NCBI GenBank assembly: GCA_026770595.1
Contig: MU634356.1
Location: 1-12,971 of the forward strand
Reading direction: 5' to 3'
Origin: Ochromonadaceae sp. CCMP2298
Lineage: Eukaryota; Sar; Synurophyceae; Ochromonadales; Ochromonadaceae
DNA: 12,971 nucleotides
In this document: positions 1 to 7,881 of the stretch, in pieces
Layout: every line of letters begins with the position of its first letter
Position numbering within the stretch: position 1 is the first letter of the stretch
Notes under the pieces: generated by a model
Databases searched by the model: none
Told to the model about the DNA's origin: nothing
What the model saw: the letters and a program-made list of their open reading frames with translations, nothing else
Translations under genes and position numbers: made by a program

Positions 1-190
1 GGGGGAGATGAAAGGGGGAGCAGGGGGGAGTTGGAGGGAAAGAGTGGAGGGGAGTGGGGGAGGGGGGTAGCGACAGTTGCGGTAGTAGCAGTGGCAGTGG
101 TAGTGGTAGTGGTAGTAGTGGGGGACAGGAGAGTGGGAAAGAGCACGTGAGGGTAGGGATGTATAGGTGTAGGGGTAGGCGAGTCGCTAT
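1..190. repeat. G-rich simple-sequence tract with GTAGTG microsatellite
   Basis: The first 190 bases are almost pure purine/G runs, followed by a GGTAGT/GGCAGT trinucleotide-type microsatellite at about 80-120. Several frames are open on the minus strand, giving only Thr/Pro-rich or His/Tyr-rich low-complexity peptides. This is what a microsatellite does, so I do not call a gene. A low-complexity exon of a gene lying mostly left of the window cannot be excluded. Confidence 0.6.
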
Positions 191-339
191 CTGGGTATAA
201 ACTAGCTAGGGGTACCAACCAACAGCCTCGATAGCAGTAGCAGCAGCAGCAAGGAGCAAGTACCCATATCTCCCCTTCTATTTTCTTTTTTGTATAACTT
301 GCAGTAACTGACGACGTTTGATACAATCACCGTCCCTTC

Positions 340-505
340 CTGTTGACACAGCACACAGCATATAACACACACAGCACTCACAGCACTCAGTACACAGTAT
401 ATAATACACAGCACCCAGCACCCAGTACACAGTACACAGCATAAAGCCCCCTATCCTAAACCCTGTACCGTATACCCTAAACCCTGTACCCTGTACCCCA
501 TATTC
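340..505. repeat. Degenerate CACAGCA / CAGTACA and CCCTAAACCCTGTACC repeats
   Basis: From about 340 to 440 the sequence cycles through variants of CACAGCAC, CAGTACACAG and TATAATACACAG. From about 455 to 500 it passes into short units resembling CCCTAAACCCTGTACC. These are imperfect satellite-like repeats. The CCCTAAACCCT units look telomere-like but are interrupted by GTACC, so this is internal simple-sequence DNA rather than a telomere. Confidence 0.6.
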
Positions 506-1253
506 ATGTTCGTTCGCAATGCATTATGCATTTCACCCGGTCACACAGCCCTTATGCGTACCATGGGTTTATATATGGATTATGGAAGGGCCAACCCAGG
601 GAACCCAAGAAAAAAAACTTTACTTTCCTTCCATTCCAACAAAAAATGTGTTTTAACCGGAAGAAGAAAAAAATATGTTTCCGGTTCTTGCCTACTTCTC
701 ACAACCACCAGAAAAATATGCCTCCCCTCCATCAAAAATAAGGGGACCAAAAGGGGGACTGATACTGTTCAATGTATTTTCGTGGATTGGGGAGATTACT
801 ATGTGAAGGCTGCCAATCTTTGCCTGAGTCTGCTGGACAGGAAAACATTGGCTGGAGACCACAGAGGGGAAAGGTGATGATGCAATAGCAGTACGAGTGC
901 GAGCCCATTCGCACATTCACTCTCCGATTCGTCCGCACTTATCCTTCGAGAGAAGCCGTGGGTCTGGTCTTGTTGCCCGCCGCGTGTCCGACCAATCAGT
1001 CTGCGAGCGCTTGTGCAGAGAAATCAGCAAATCAGCCCGCCTTTCCTCTTTCTGGTGCGCTTGGGAGTCTTCGAACCTCTTGTGACCCTCTCTCCCCGAC
1101 TCAGCCGATCCGTTCCTTGGAACAGCGTTGGACTTTTCTCTGGAATTTGATCGGTCAGTAAATCGATCGCTCTTCTGTCTCTAGCAGCTCGGGCGAACAC
1201 ACAGACACGTGTGCAGTTTTAGGTGCAACCGATTTAAATTCACAGACAAGAAG
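506..1253 (+). promoter_or_regulatory. Promoter/leader region of the LARP gene
   Basis: There is no convincing gene between 506 and 1253. Short open frames exist on both strands but show no domain character and no consistent codon bias. A CCAAT box on the plus strand lies at 992-996 (context GACCAATCAG), about 260 bases upstream of the LARP start codon, in a GC-richer stretch that fits a promoter. I see no clear TATA box. The 5' untranslated region would occupy the last one to two hundred bases. The assignment is positional inference plus the CCAAT motif. Confidence 0.35.
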
Positions 1254-4200
1254 ATGGAAGAAACTCAGGTGTGTTTGACGTGTAATGTGGCGTGATGGCG
1301 CAGTGGCGGTGGTGCGATTGCTGGTTGGATTTGCTGGCAAATGGCATGGCACTATGCCAATCTCTCACTGTTTGTGGTTTGTGTTACTGCCTGATTATCT
1401 GAGTGTATGAGTGTCTGTGTGGCGCCCTATGTGGCCTCTGTCACTTTGGGAAAGCACCGTACCATATTACTGTTCCTTACCCTCACGTACATTATATCTT
1501 ACTGTTCCTTACCTCCACCCCCTTACAACTCCCCCTCCCCAGACGCTCAACGACAAGGAGTCTCCCCCCAGCCCCTCCCCCGAGGTCCCCACCGGCGAGG
1601 CGCTCGTGGAGGCCGTGCGCAAACAGCTGGAGTACTATTTCTCCCGCGAGAACCTGCAGTCGGACCCCTTTCTGACCAGCCAGATGGACGCGCAGGTAAC
1701 AATAAAACCCCAACCCTAGACCATAAAACCCTACAGTAAATAGATGTAAAATGGCAGTAAATGGCTTCTGTGTGGTTTGTATTTAAACCCTGCTTACCTT
1801 GAATACTGTTTTTCTAAATCTTCTTACATATAACCCCCAGATGAGCGTGGCCTTTGGCGTGGTGATGAAGTTCGCCAAGATGAAGGCTCTGACGCAGGAC
1901 GAGGCCGTTGTGCGCCAGGCACTGACCGGCTCCTCCCTCACCCTTATGGAGAACACCACTGGCAATAGGATCAAAGCGAACATCAAGGCGGCCGGGCGCA
2001 CGACCATTATCCTCAGGGAGATCCCCTCGACTGCGCCGGTCGAGGAGGTGCGCGAGATTTTCGCCTACCCGGGTGCGAAGGTGGCCACGTCGATCCGCTG
2101 CGATGTGGGGGACACGTGGTTTGTGTTCATGGAGAGCGAGGAGGACGCAAAGCACACGCTGATCGCGCTGCGCACGCAGAAGCGGCAGTTCAGAGGGATA
2201 GGGGTGAAGGCGAGGTTGAAGACGGAAACCGTGGTCAGGTCGTTTTACCCCCTCCAGACGCCTGGTATACCGGCCTCCTCCTCGTCCGCCCCTATGCCTT
2301 ATCCGGTTATGCCTTATCCGGGCATGCCCATGGGGGGCATGAATATGGGCGGGATGAACGGACTCAATATGGGTAATATGGGGATGATGATGGGGGGGAA
2401 TATGGGTGCGGGAGTAGTGCCTATGGGTTCTATGCCCATGCCCGGCGGCGACATGAGGGCTTTTGGATACATGGGGAATATGGGAATGCCCATGCCTCCC
2501 AACGGCAATGTGGCTGTGGCGGCGGTGGGGGATGCGGCGGTGAAGGGTGCGGAGACTAGCCCGGGCGCAGGCAAGGGAGCGCCCGTGGTGCGTAAGGTGA
2601 AGATGGAGGTGCCTGTGCAGGGGGCAGCAAAGAGGCGGGAGAGGGACGTCCAGGGACAGGCGGGGGCACAGGGGGCCCAGGCAGGGGCCCGTAAGAAGGA
2701 GGGGGAGAAGAAGGACCGCAAGGAGCCCACGATCGAGATCAGTTTGGCTGCCTTCCCCCCCCTGGGGGATGACGGGCCCGCCCCTAGCGTGGGGTACAAG
2801 GGCGCCTATGTGAAGTACTCGTATGACGAGATCGTGAGCGCCGCCAGGGCCGTGAAGGTGAGTGGTGTGTATTTATGGATGTGTTTGTTTGTATGCATAT
2901 GTATATATTTATACCTACTCTAGCACACACTAATTCCAAGTCAATTCCCAATACACTATATACACCCTACACCGCCGCACACAGGTGGCCTCCCTGCCTG
3001 TAGAAGTGCTCACCCCCGCCCACCCCCTGGCCCTCACCGAGCTGCCCAACATGGATCTACTCAAGAGACAGAGGTCCGATTTGTTATATAATTAGTGTGT
3101 GTGTATGAGGTATATGTATATTTATGTATACACATACTCTAACACTATATACTATACACACTTACCTCAGGTCCTTCAGCATCGACGAGACCAGGGAGCA
3201 GCTCAGGCAGGGCAAGCCCGTGGCCCAAGCCATAACGCCCGGTAAGGTCAATCCCCGCACCCTCCTGTGCGGTGACGAGGACGGCGCTGAGGCCCCCACT
3301 ACGTCTACTACCACCTCCACTGTTACCTTCGCCGCCGCCCCTGTCTTCGAGGAGGTGGTGGCGGTGGCAGACTTGACTGGCAGACTTGACGCGGTGGATG
3401 TCGACACGGAGCTGGGCCCGAGACTGGGACAGGAGCAGGCTGCCAGGATACCCTCTGCCAGCAGCTGGGCAGCGATGCTCAAGTCCTCTTCCCCCGCCTC
3501 TGTTTTCGCGCCAGTGTTCGTGCCCAGGGCGCGAGTGGGCGCGGTGGCGGTGCCGGTGGCGGGGGTGGGGAAGTTGGCGGTGAAGAAGGGGGCTAAGAAG
3601 GAGGTGAGGGTGAGCAGAGAGGGCAGCAGGGAGGGTAGGGACAAGCCCTCTCCCAATAGCAGTAGCAATAGGCGGAGGGATGAGCCCAGCCCCAGCAGAC
3701 CGGAGACCTCCAACCCGGTAAGTATGTATATTCCCTGCTCCCCTATGATGTATGATATTTATACAATTCTATACATATATATAGTGTGTGGCGGGGGTCT
3801 TTAGTGGGTGTGTCTCAGGAAGTGGGTTTTGCGCTGCGTGACGATCAGCCCTCATGGGTTTTAAGATGCTTGAGGCCCTCGGGTCGCTGGAAGCACAATG
3901 TATTCGTACTGTCTGATGGCTCAAAACCCACTTCACAGCACTGGGAATTTATCAACCCCCGCACGTTATACACAGTATCTAGTATCATTAATATACATTA
4001 TTGTATGTTTATTACTGTCTATCGTATATTATTTGTGCTTAACTCCTACTACCTCTCCCCTAACCCCCCTTATGCCCCCTACCCCCTATCTACTTCCCAA
4101 CCTCTCTGTACTCAAACCCTCTCTCCATCTGTCTACTCATTAAATCAGGCGGCTGTGGCAGTAGCAGGAGCAGTGGAGGGTGCGGTGAGCAGAGACGCAA

Positions 4201-5171
4201 GCACCTCCACCTCTGCGGGGGCCGTAGTGGGGGCTGGGGCCGCAGCGCCCTCGTGGGGTGGAAAGCTATCTTTCGCGACGGTGAGTTCAGTAAATAGGAT
4301 TATGCTGGGTATATGGTGGGTGTATGGTGTATAGATGTGGCACTGGGGGGTACTGTATATATGGTGTATGCATATGGTGTGGGTACTGTACTGTACTATT
4401 GTTGGTACTATGTGTATGGTATATGTGTAATGGTGTATGTATTTTGTGTATATGTGTGGGTGCTGGTGCGTAGATGCCGATGACGACAACAGTTCGACGA
4501 TTCATAATTCAATTGATGATTGAATATATATATTGAGGCCTGCACTGTGCACTGACATGTACTATGTGGATGGGTTTAGTGTATTTGGTAGTGTGTATAG
4601 TTGATCAGTATGTGGGGAGCAGCGCGGCCGATGAGCGTAACCATTCGATACTTCCTAATTCCATTGGAATAACACAAAATGAGGATTGAATTCCAATTGA
4701 TCCTGATGAGGCCTGCGTATATCCATACCCGGTGTATTTAATTAACATGCATGTATATCGTAGTGTTTGAATAGTGTACTGTTTATTAGGCATTATTTTT
4801 TATGCATATGCACTCTGCTCTCCCCCATCCTCACCTCTCTATCCTCTTCCCTATTCTTCCCTCCTCCATCCGCCCCAATTACCGATAAAACTCAGGTCCT
4901 GCGCCAGGCCTCCGAAGCTGCCACCACCACCGCCCCCATCGCCGCCGCCCCCAGCAAGGCAGTTTCCAGCGGCACGCAAACAGCCGCAGTCGTTAGCGGG
5001 GTATTAGGCGCAGTAGTGGCGGGGGGGGAGGACAAGGGTCTCAGTAAAGACGCGGCGGCGGCGGCGGGGGGGGAGTGGTCCAGCCTCAAACCCAGGGGGG
5101 TGGGGGCCAAGGGCGGGGGGGCGAACGCCAAGGGTGTGTGGGCGAAGGAGACACTGCCCGCGCTGCCATAA
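1254..5171 (+). CDS. LARP4-type La-related RNA-binding protein, 7 exons, 742 aa
   Basis: Predicted cytoplasmic mRNA-binding protein. By analogy with LARP4/4B it would bind A-rich 3' ends and support mRNA stability and translation. Exons: 1254-1268, 1543-1695, 1841-2857, 2985-3073, 3171-3717, 4149-4280, 4896-5171. All introns are GT-AG and the frame is kept throughout. A La motif spans about residues 25-107 (KQLEYYFSRENL...DPFLTSQMD) and an RRM about 110-185, starting TTIILREIPSTAPVEEV, which closely resembles the LARP4 RRM. Residues 207-275 are Met/Gly/Pro-rich. A FPPLG motif lies at 361-365, and two related short motifs, SSWAAMLKS (522-530) and SFATVLRQ (648-655), lie in a low-complexity tail. 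No PAM2 motif was seen. Exon 1 encodes only MEETQ; it was chosen because CAG|GT joins in phase 0 to TLNDKES. The family call is firm. Exon 1 and the intron 4 borders are less certain. Confidence 0.92.
3819..3934 (+). ncRNA. Intronic C/D-box snoRNA candidate (LSU rRNA guide)
   Basis: Lies in LARP intron 5 (3718-4148), in the sense orientation. Two perfect 13-nt inverted arms (3819-3831 GAAGTGGGTTTTG; 3922-3934 CAAAACCCACTTC) close the element. After one mismatch a further 4-bp helix (3833-3836 with 3917-3920) leads to a C-like box, GTGACGA, at 3838-3844 (one base off RTGATGA) and a D box, CTGA, at 3913-3916. The 13 nt ending one base before the D box (3899-3911, TGTATTCGTACTG) are the exact complement of CAGTACGAATACA. 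From memory, that stretch occurs in eukaryotic 28S rRNA just before GACCGTGAAAG. By the D+5 rule, base 3908 would direct 2'-O-methylation of the U in CAGU. The boxes, stem and guide are seen directly; the rRNA match relies on recall. Confidence 0.72.
4466..4545 (+). ncRNA. Structured intronic element A (LARP intron 6)
   Basis: Ends can pair: 4466-4470 (GTGCG) with 4541-4545 (TGCAC), then GCC at 4476-4478 with GGC at 4537-4539. The inner helix is followed by GATGA on one strand and TTGA on the other, allowing tandem G.A pairs like a C/D kink-turn. Inside is a perfect 7-bp hairpin (ATTCAAT, TGATG loop, ATTGAAT, about 4507-4525). The block order GCCGATGA, TTCGA, TAATTC, TTGAGGCCTGC recurs in element B. 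The class is unknown: a degenerate C/D snoRNA or another intron-encoded RNA. I found no rRNA complementarity from memory. Confidence 0.4.
4621..4718 (+). ncRNA. Structured intronic element B (paralogue of A, LARP intron 6)
   Basis: Shares with element A the opening GCCGATGA, then TTCGA, TAATTC and the closing TGAGGCCTGC, in the same order and orientation. GGCC at 4626-4629 pairs with GGCC at 4710-4713; the helix continues with CGC (4623-4625) pairing to GCG (4715-4717) across one bulged T. GATGA (4630-4634) faces TGATGA (4704-4709), allowing several G.A pairs. An internal hairpin pairs ATTGGAAT (about 4663-4670) with ATTCCAAT (about 4690-4697). CTGA at 4703-4706 could be a D box and CGATGA a variant C box, which makes a C/D snoRNA the best guess. 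The target is not identified. Confidence 0.42.
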
Positions 5172-5173
5172 GA

Positions 5174-5225
5174 GTCAGGATTGTCGATTTTCAGGACTGA
5201 TTGTCAGGAGTGATTGTCAGGATAG
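5174..5225 (+). repeat. Short tandem repeat TGATTGTCAGGA just after the LARP stop
   Basis: Immediately after the LARP stop codon, three to four imperfect copies of a GATTGTCAGGA unit follow one another (GTCAGGATTGTCG, TTTTCAGGACTG, ATTGTCAGGAGTG, ATTGTCAGGATAG). They lie in the presumed 3' untranslated region. I see no function for them. Confidence 0.6.
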
Positions 5226-5685
5226 ACGGAGGGGCTGGGAAATAACCCGAGGGGGGGGTTAGTAGATAATAGGGAGTAGCGGGGTGGAGGGGGGGGACTA
5301 GGGAGGGGACTATATAAATGAGAGCCCGGTATATAAAGAGGGAAATGGTATAGGGTTACACTGACAAAGGTAGGGTTTTAGAAGTCCCTAACCCCAGCCC
5401 TGCAATTCAAACCCCAGACCTAAGTGGGTTCTGTTGAAAGACAGGGGGAGTAGAAGAGGGGGTGTGGGAGGGCAGAAAGGGGGAATGGGGGAAGGGGCTT
5501 CATTGTTATAGTGTGTACATACGGAGTACGGAGCACTCGCAGAGGTTAAGTCTTAGTCGTGGGGGGCGCAGCAGCATTGGGCGGCAGTAGCGGCGACAGC
5601 ATAAGCAGTGAGCACCCACAGCAGCCACGCAGGCACAGCAAAGCAGCAGCACCCACCTGCAGAAAAACAAAAAAAAATAAAAAGG
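5226..5685 (+). other. LARP 3' flank, G-rich then A-rich
   Basis: No gene is seen here. The first part is G/A-rich and contains many GGGG runs; around 5570-5660 AGCAGC-type triplets are common. An A-rich stretch at about 5661-5685 contains AATAAA, which could serve as a poly(A) signal, although it lies about 500 bases beyond the stop codon. Confidence 0.35.
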
Positions 5686-5698
5686 AAAGCTTAATTAG

Positions 5699-5865
5699 AC
5701 CAACACCCACATTTTGAATTAATTCCTTTGGTAAACAATTTGGGCTGAGCTTTAGATGCTTTTTTAAGGTTTCTTTCGTCTTGGGCTGAAAGGTTTGCTT
5801 TTTGGACTAAGGTTAACTTACTAGCTGTTTGAAAAAGTTTTAATTCATTGCTCAAGGGTGTTGGT
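5699..5865. repeat. Inverted-repeat-bounded intergenic element
   Basis: ACCAACACCC at 5699-5708 is the exact reverse complement of GGGTGTTGGT at 5856-5865. Just inside each arm, TGAATTAA (5715-5722) matches TTAATTCA (5840-5847). The arms therefore pair in two blocks separated by unequal spacers of 6 and 8 nt. The 9-mer TTGGGCTGA occurs twice inside (5740-5748 and 5781-5789). It could be a small MITE-like element or a transcribed structured RNA. No duplicated target site was recognised. Confidence 0.4.
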
Positions 5866-6256
5866 GTGATAGGTTACTTAGTGTTGGGTGCAGGGTGTGG
5901 GAATAGGGTATGGGTATAGGGTACTGACTATGGGGTTCTGGGTTTGGGGAGCTAACATACCACACCCTCACCGCTGCACGGATGCAGGTCAGAGCCCAGG
6001 ACCTAGCCAGAGTCCGACGCACACATGCCTCACTTATGCTGATTAATGTTAATCCCTGTAATCTTTCGTTCCTGTAATGTTCATCCCTGTAGCTGCGATT
6101 AGTTTCTGCCCCATGTACTTGCATTGAATTGCTACATTCAAATGTAGTTTTAAAATCTAAGAAGGGTACAGAATTATCTGTGGTTGGTTCCAGCTCGAGA
6201 CATGTATAATCGGCCTGTGCATGGATGATTGCTCACAATCTATCAGCAATTCCCAC

Positions 6257-6298
6257 AAGAGTACGAGAAATACGCATATTCGTATTCTTCGTACTTTA
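6257..6298. other. Strong hairpin in the LARP-ankyrin intergenic region
   Basis: Arms 6260-6274 and 6281-6295 pair over 15 positions with one G.T pair and one mismatch around a six-base CATATT loop. Two further pairs extend the stem outward (6259 with 6296, 6258 with 6297). It lies about 200 bases beyond the ankyrin stop codon and over 1 kb beyond the LARP stop codon. It could be a transcript end, a small structured RNA or a cruciform. The stem is seen directly; its role is not known. Confidence 0.5.
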
Positions 6299-6503
6299 AT
6301 AGAATCTGGTTGATTCATATAGTGTCTCCCGCCAAATAGTACATGTAGTTATTGTACATATAATTATTGTACATATAGTGCAGCAGCAGCAGCGGCAGGG
6401 GAGTAGGAGAAGAGTAGGAGAAGAGTAGGGAAGTGAAAAGCTGGCTTGCTTGAAATGGTTAATGAGAAAAAAAGAAAAGAAATACATGAATTGTATGTTT
6501 GCG

Positions 6504-7868
6504 CTATAGATAGGAGAATATCGTTCTCTGCACATCCTTCGAAGCGAGCATGCGCAGCACAGGCAGAGCGCACACACCCGCCCCTGCCATCCCCGCCGCC
6601 CCTGCCCCTGCCACTACCCCAGCCCCAGCCCCTGCTATCCCTACCCCTCTCGTCCCTGCCCCTGCCCCAGCCCCTGCTGTCCCTGCCGTCCCTGCCGTCC
6701 CCAGCGCCAGATTGCCTCTCTGTATCAAGCCGTAATCCGTCAGAAACAGCATAAAGTGCCGCCTACGAATCGCATTCCTCTGCTGCCTCAGCCCACCCCC
6801 CTTCTTGCCAGCCTCTTTGGGCAGCCGCCCCTGCGCGTCCCTTACTGTGGTGTCGGCGCCGGCCTTCACGAGTTGCTTAGCGACATCGAAGTGGCCAGCT
6901 GCGTACGCCGCGTGCAGCGCAGTGTCTCCCTGCCTGTTCACCCAGTTGAGGCTGGCCCCGCCCTGGGGGGTTTAATAGGTAGGTGTATCATACAAAGGGA
7001 GGGTTTAATAGGTAGGTGCCACATAGAGAGGGAGAGTTTAATAAGTGTTGAAAGGGAGGGTTTATTGGTGTAGTATAGATTTGCGGTTCGAGTCGTAGTT
7101 GTAAGTCACCTGTATCAGGCACCGCACGGCCGCCATAATAGCCTTTTCGAACACATCGTCCTCCACTCTGTGCTTCCGGTTATCCACCTGTGTCAGTCTA
7201 ACGATCGGTACGTGGGTAAACCCCACAGCCTCATCCACGCCACTAAACGGGATCAGGACCGCGCCTCGCTGCAGCAGCAGCTCCAATATCTCTGGGCGGT
7301 CGCTGCGGCTTAGGGCATAATTTAGGGGGGTTGCGGTCGCGACGTACGCTCTCGCCTCGTTCACGTCTCCGCCATGCTCGATGATTTCGTTCGCGAGGGC
7401 GAAGACGAGTTCTGGAGTGTGCTCCAAAGAATTCGCTTGCACAACTTGCAGCAGCGGCGGGTCATTTTCCCACTGGCTTGATTCACTGACTACAGGGGTC
7501 CGGCCGTCTGCCCCATTCTGCAAGAGCAAGAGGGCAATATAATATTGGTTGTACATCACAGCCATCATAAAAGGTGTATGCCCATCCGCGCTGCGGCATC
7601 CCGCATCAGCCCCGTGCTCGATGAGTTTCAAGGCTAATTTAAGTCCACACCAGCGATCAACATTGAAGCCCGGCGCCACATCCCCAGACGGACAGCAGAC
7701 TCGGTACAGAGGACTCCTCACAGGATCGTCGTAATAATCAGACCGAATACGACATAATCCGTTCACGTCGGCCCCAAATACGGAAATGAGGCAGCACGCA
7801 ACGTCGTATTTCCACCACTCGCAGGCTAGGTGGAGCTTGTGCACCAAGACCTCCTCCCTCAAGTCCAT
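6504..7868 (-). CDS. Ankyrin-repeat protein, 2 exons, 405 aa
   Basis: Predicted protein-binding scaffold; the partner cannot be told from sequence. Exon 1 is 7868-7110 and exon 2 is 6962-6504, joined across a 147-nt GT-AG intron in phase 0. The junction reads VRCLIQ|GGASLNWVNRQGDTALHAA and restores a textbook ankyrin repeat, which supports the intron strongly. Repeat-like segments occur at about residues 9-40, 75-90 (LKLIEHGADAG), 95-125 (DGHTPFMMAV...LLLLQNGADG), 150-170 (EIIEHGGDVN), 178-205 (TPLNYALSRSD...LLLQRGA) and 264-300. The tail from about 340 is Ala/Gly-rich, then ends in KDVQRTIFSYL. The start at 7868 (MDLREEV) is preferred. An in-frame ATG at 7976 would add 36 residues, but that stretch overlaps the inverted repeat at 7882-7910. 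The 3' end converges with the LARP gene. Confidence 0.85.
6579..6704 (-). repeat. CCCTGCC-type hexanucleotide repeat coding Ala/Gly tail
   Basis: Inside exon 2 of the ankyrin gene, imperfect copies of CCCTGC/CCCCAG on the plus strand encode an alternating Ala-Gly segment on the minus strand. The segment is about 40 residues long and sits between the last ankyrin repeat and the C-terminal KDVQRTIFSYL. It is likely disordered and prone to length change by replication slippage. Confidence 0.7.
6965..7070 (-). repeat. Tandem repeat filling the ankyrin gene intron
   Basis: Four imperfect units beginning GGGAGGGTTTAATAGGTAGG (plus strand) start at 6965, 6997, 7030 and 7054. They fill most of the 6963-7109 intron and run up to its acceptor. 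On the transcribed strand each unit gives a pyrimidine-rich TATTAAACCCTCCC stretch that could serve as branch point and polypyrimidine tract, so the intron holds several potential acceptor contexts. Confidence 0.7.
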
Positions 7869-7881
7869 CGGATGTTGCCTC

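Noticed and set aside
455-505. CCCTAAACCCT units as a telomere
   Set aside because: They are few, interrupted by GTACC and followed by ordinary gene-bearing sequence.
506-877. 123-codon open frame upstream of LARP
   Set aside because: No domain, no coherent composition and no splice partner; it overlaps other random frames of similar quality.
2314-2799. 161-codon open frame on the minus strand inside LARP exon 3
   Set aside because: It is antisense to a well-supported exon. Its Pro/Met-rich sequence is the mirror of the Met/Gly-rich region, and no domain is visible.
3162-3713. 183-codon open frame on the minus strand inside LARP exon 5
   Set aside because: Antisense to a supported exon in GC-rich DNA, where stop codons are rare; Leu/Ser/Thr low complexity with no recognisable fold.
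4490-4503. GTTCGACGATTC resembling a tRNA B box
   Set aside because: No A box at the right distance, and no cloverleaf or acceptor stem can be drawn.
4703-4713. CTGATGAGGCC in element B, which resembles a hammerhead ribozyme core
   Set aside because: No following CGAAA segment, stem III or cleavage site was found at the required spacing on either strand.
5852-6124. 90-codon minus-strand frame between LARP and the ankyrin gene
   Set aside because: The C-terminal half is a simple Pro/Ile/His repeat translation and the N-terminal half shows no known domain.
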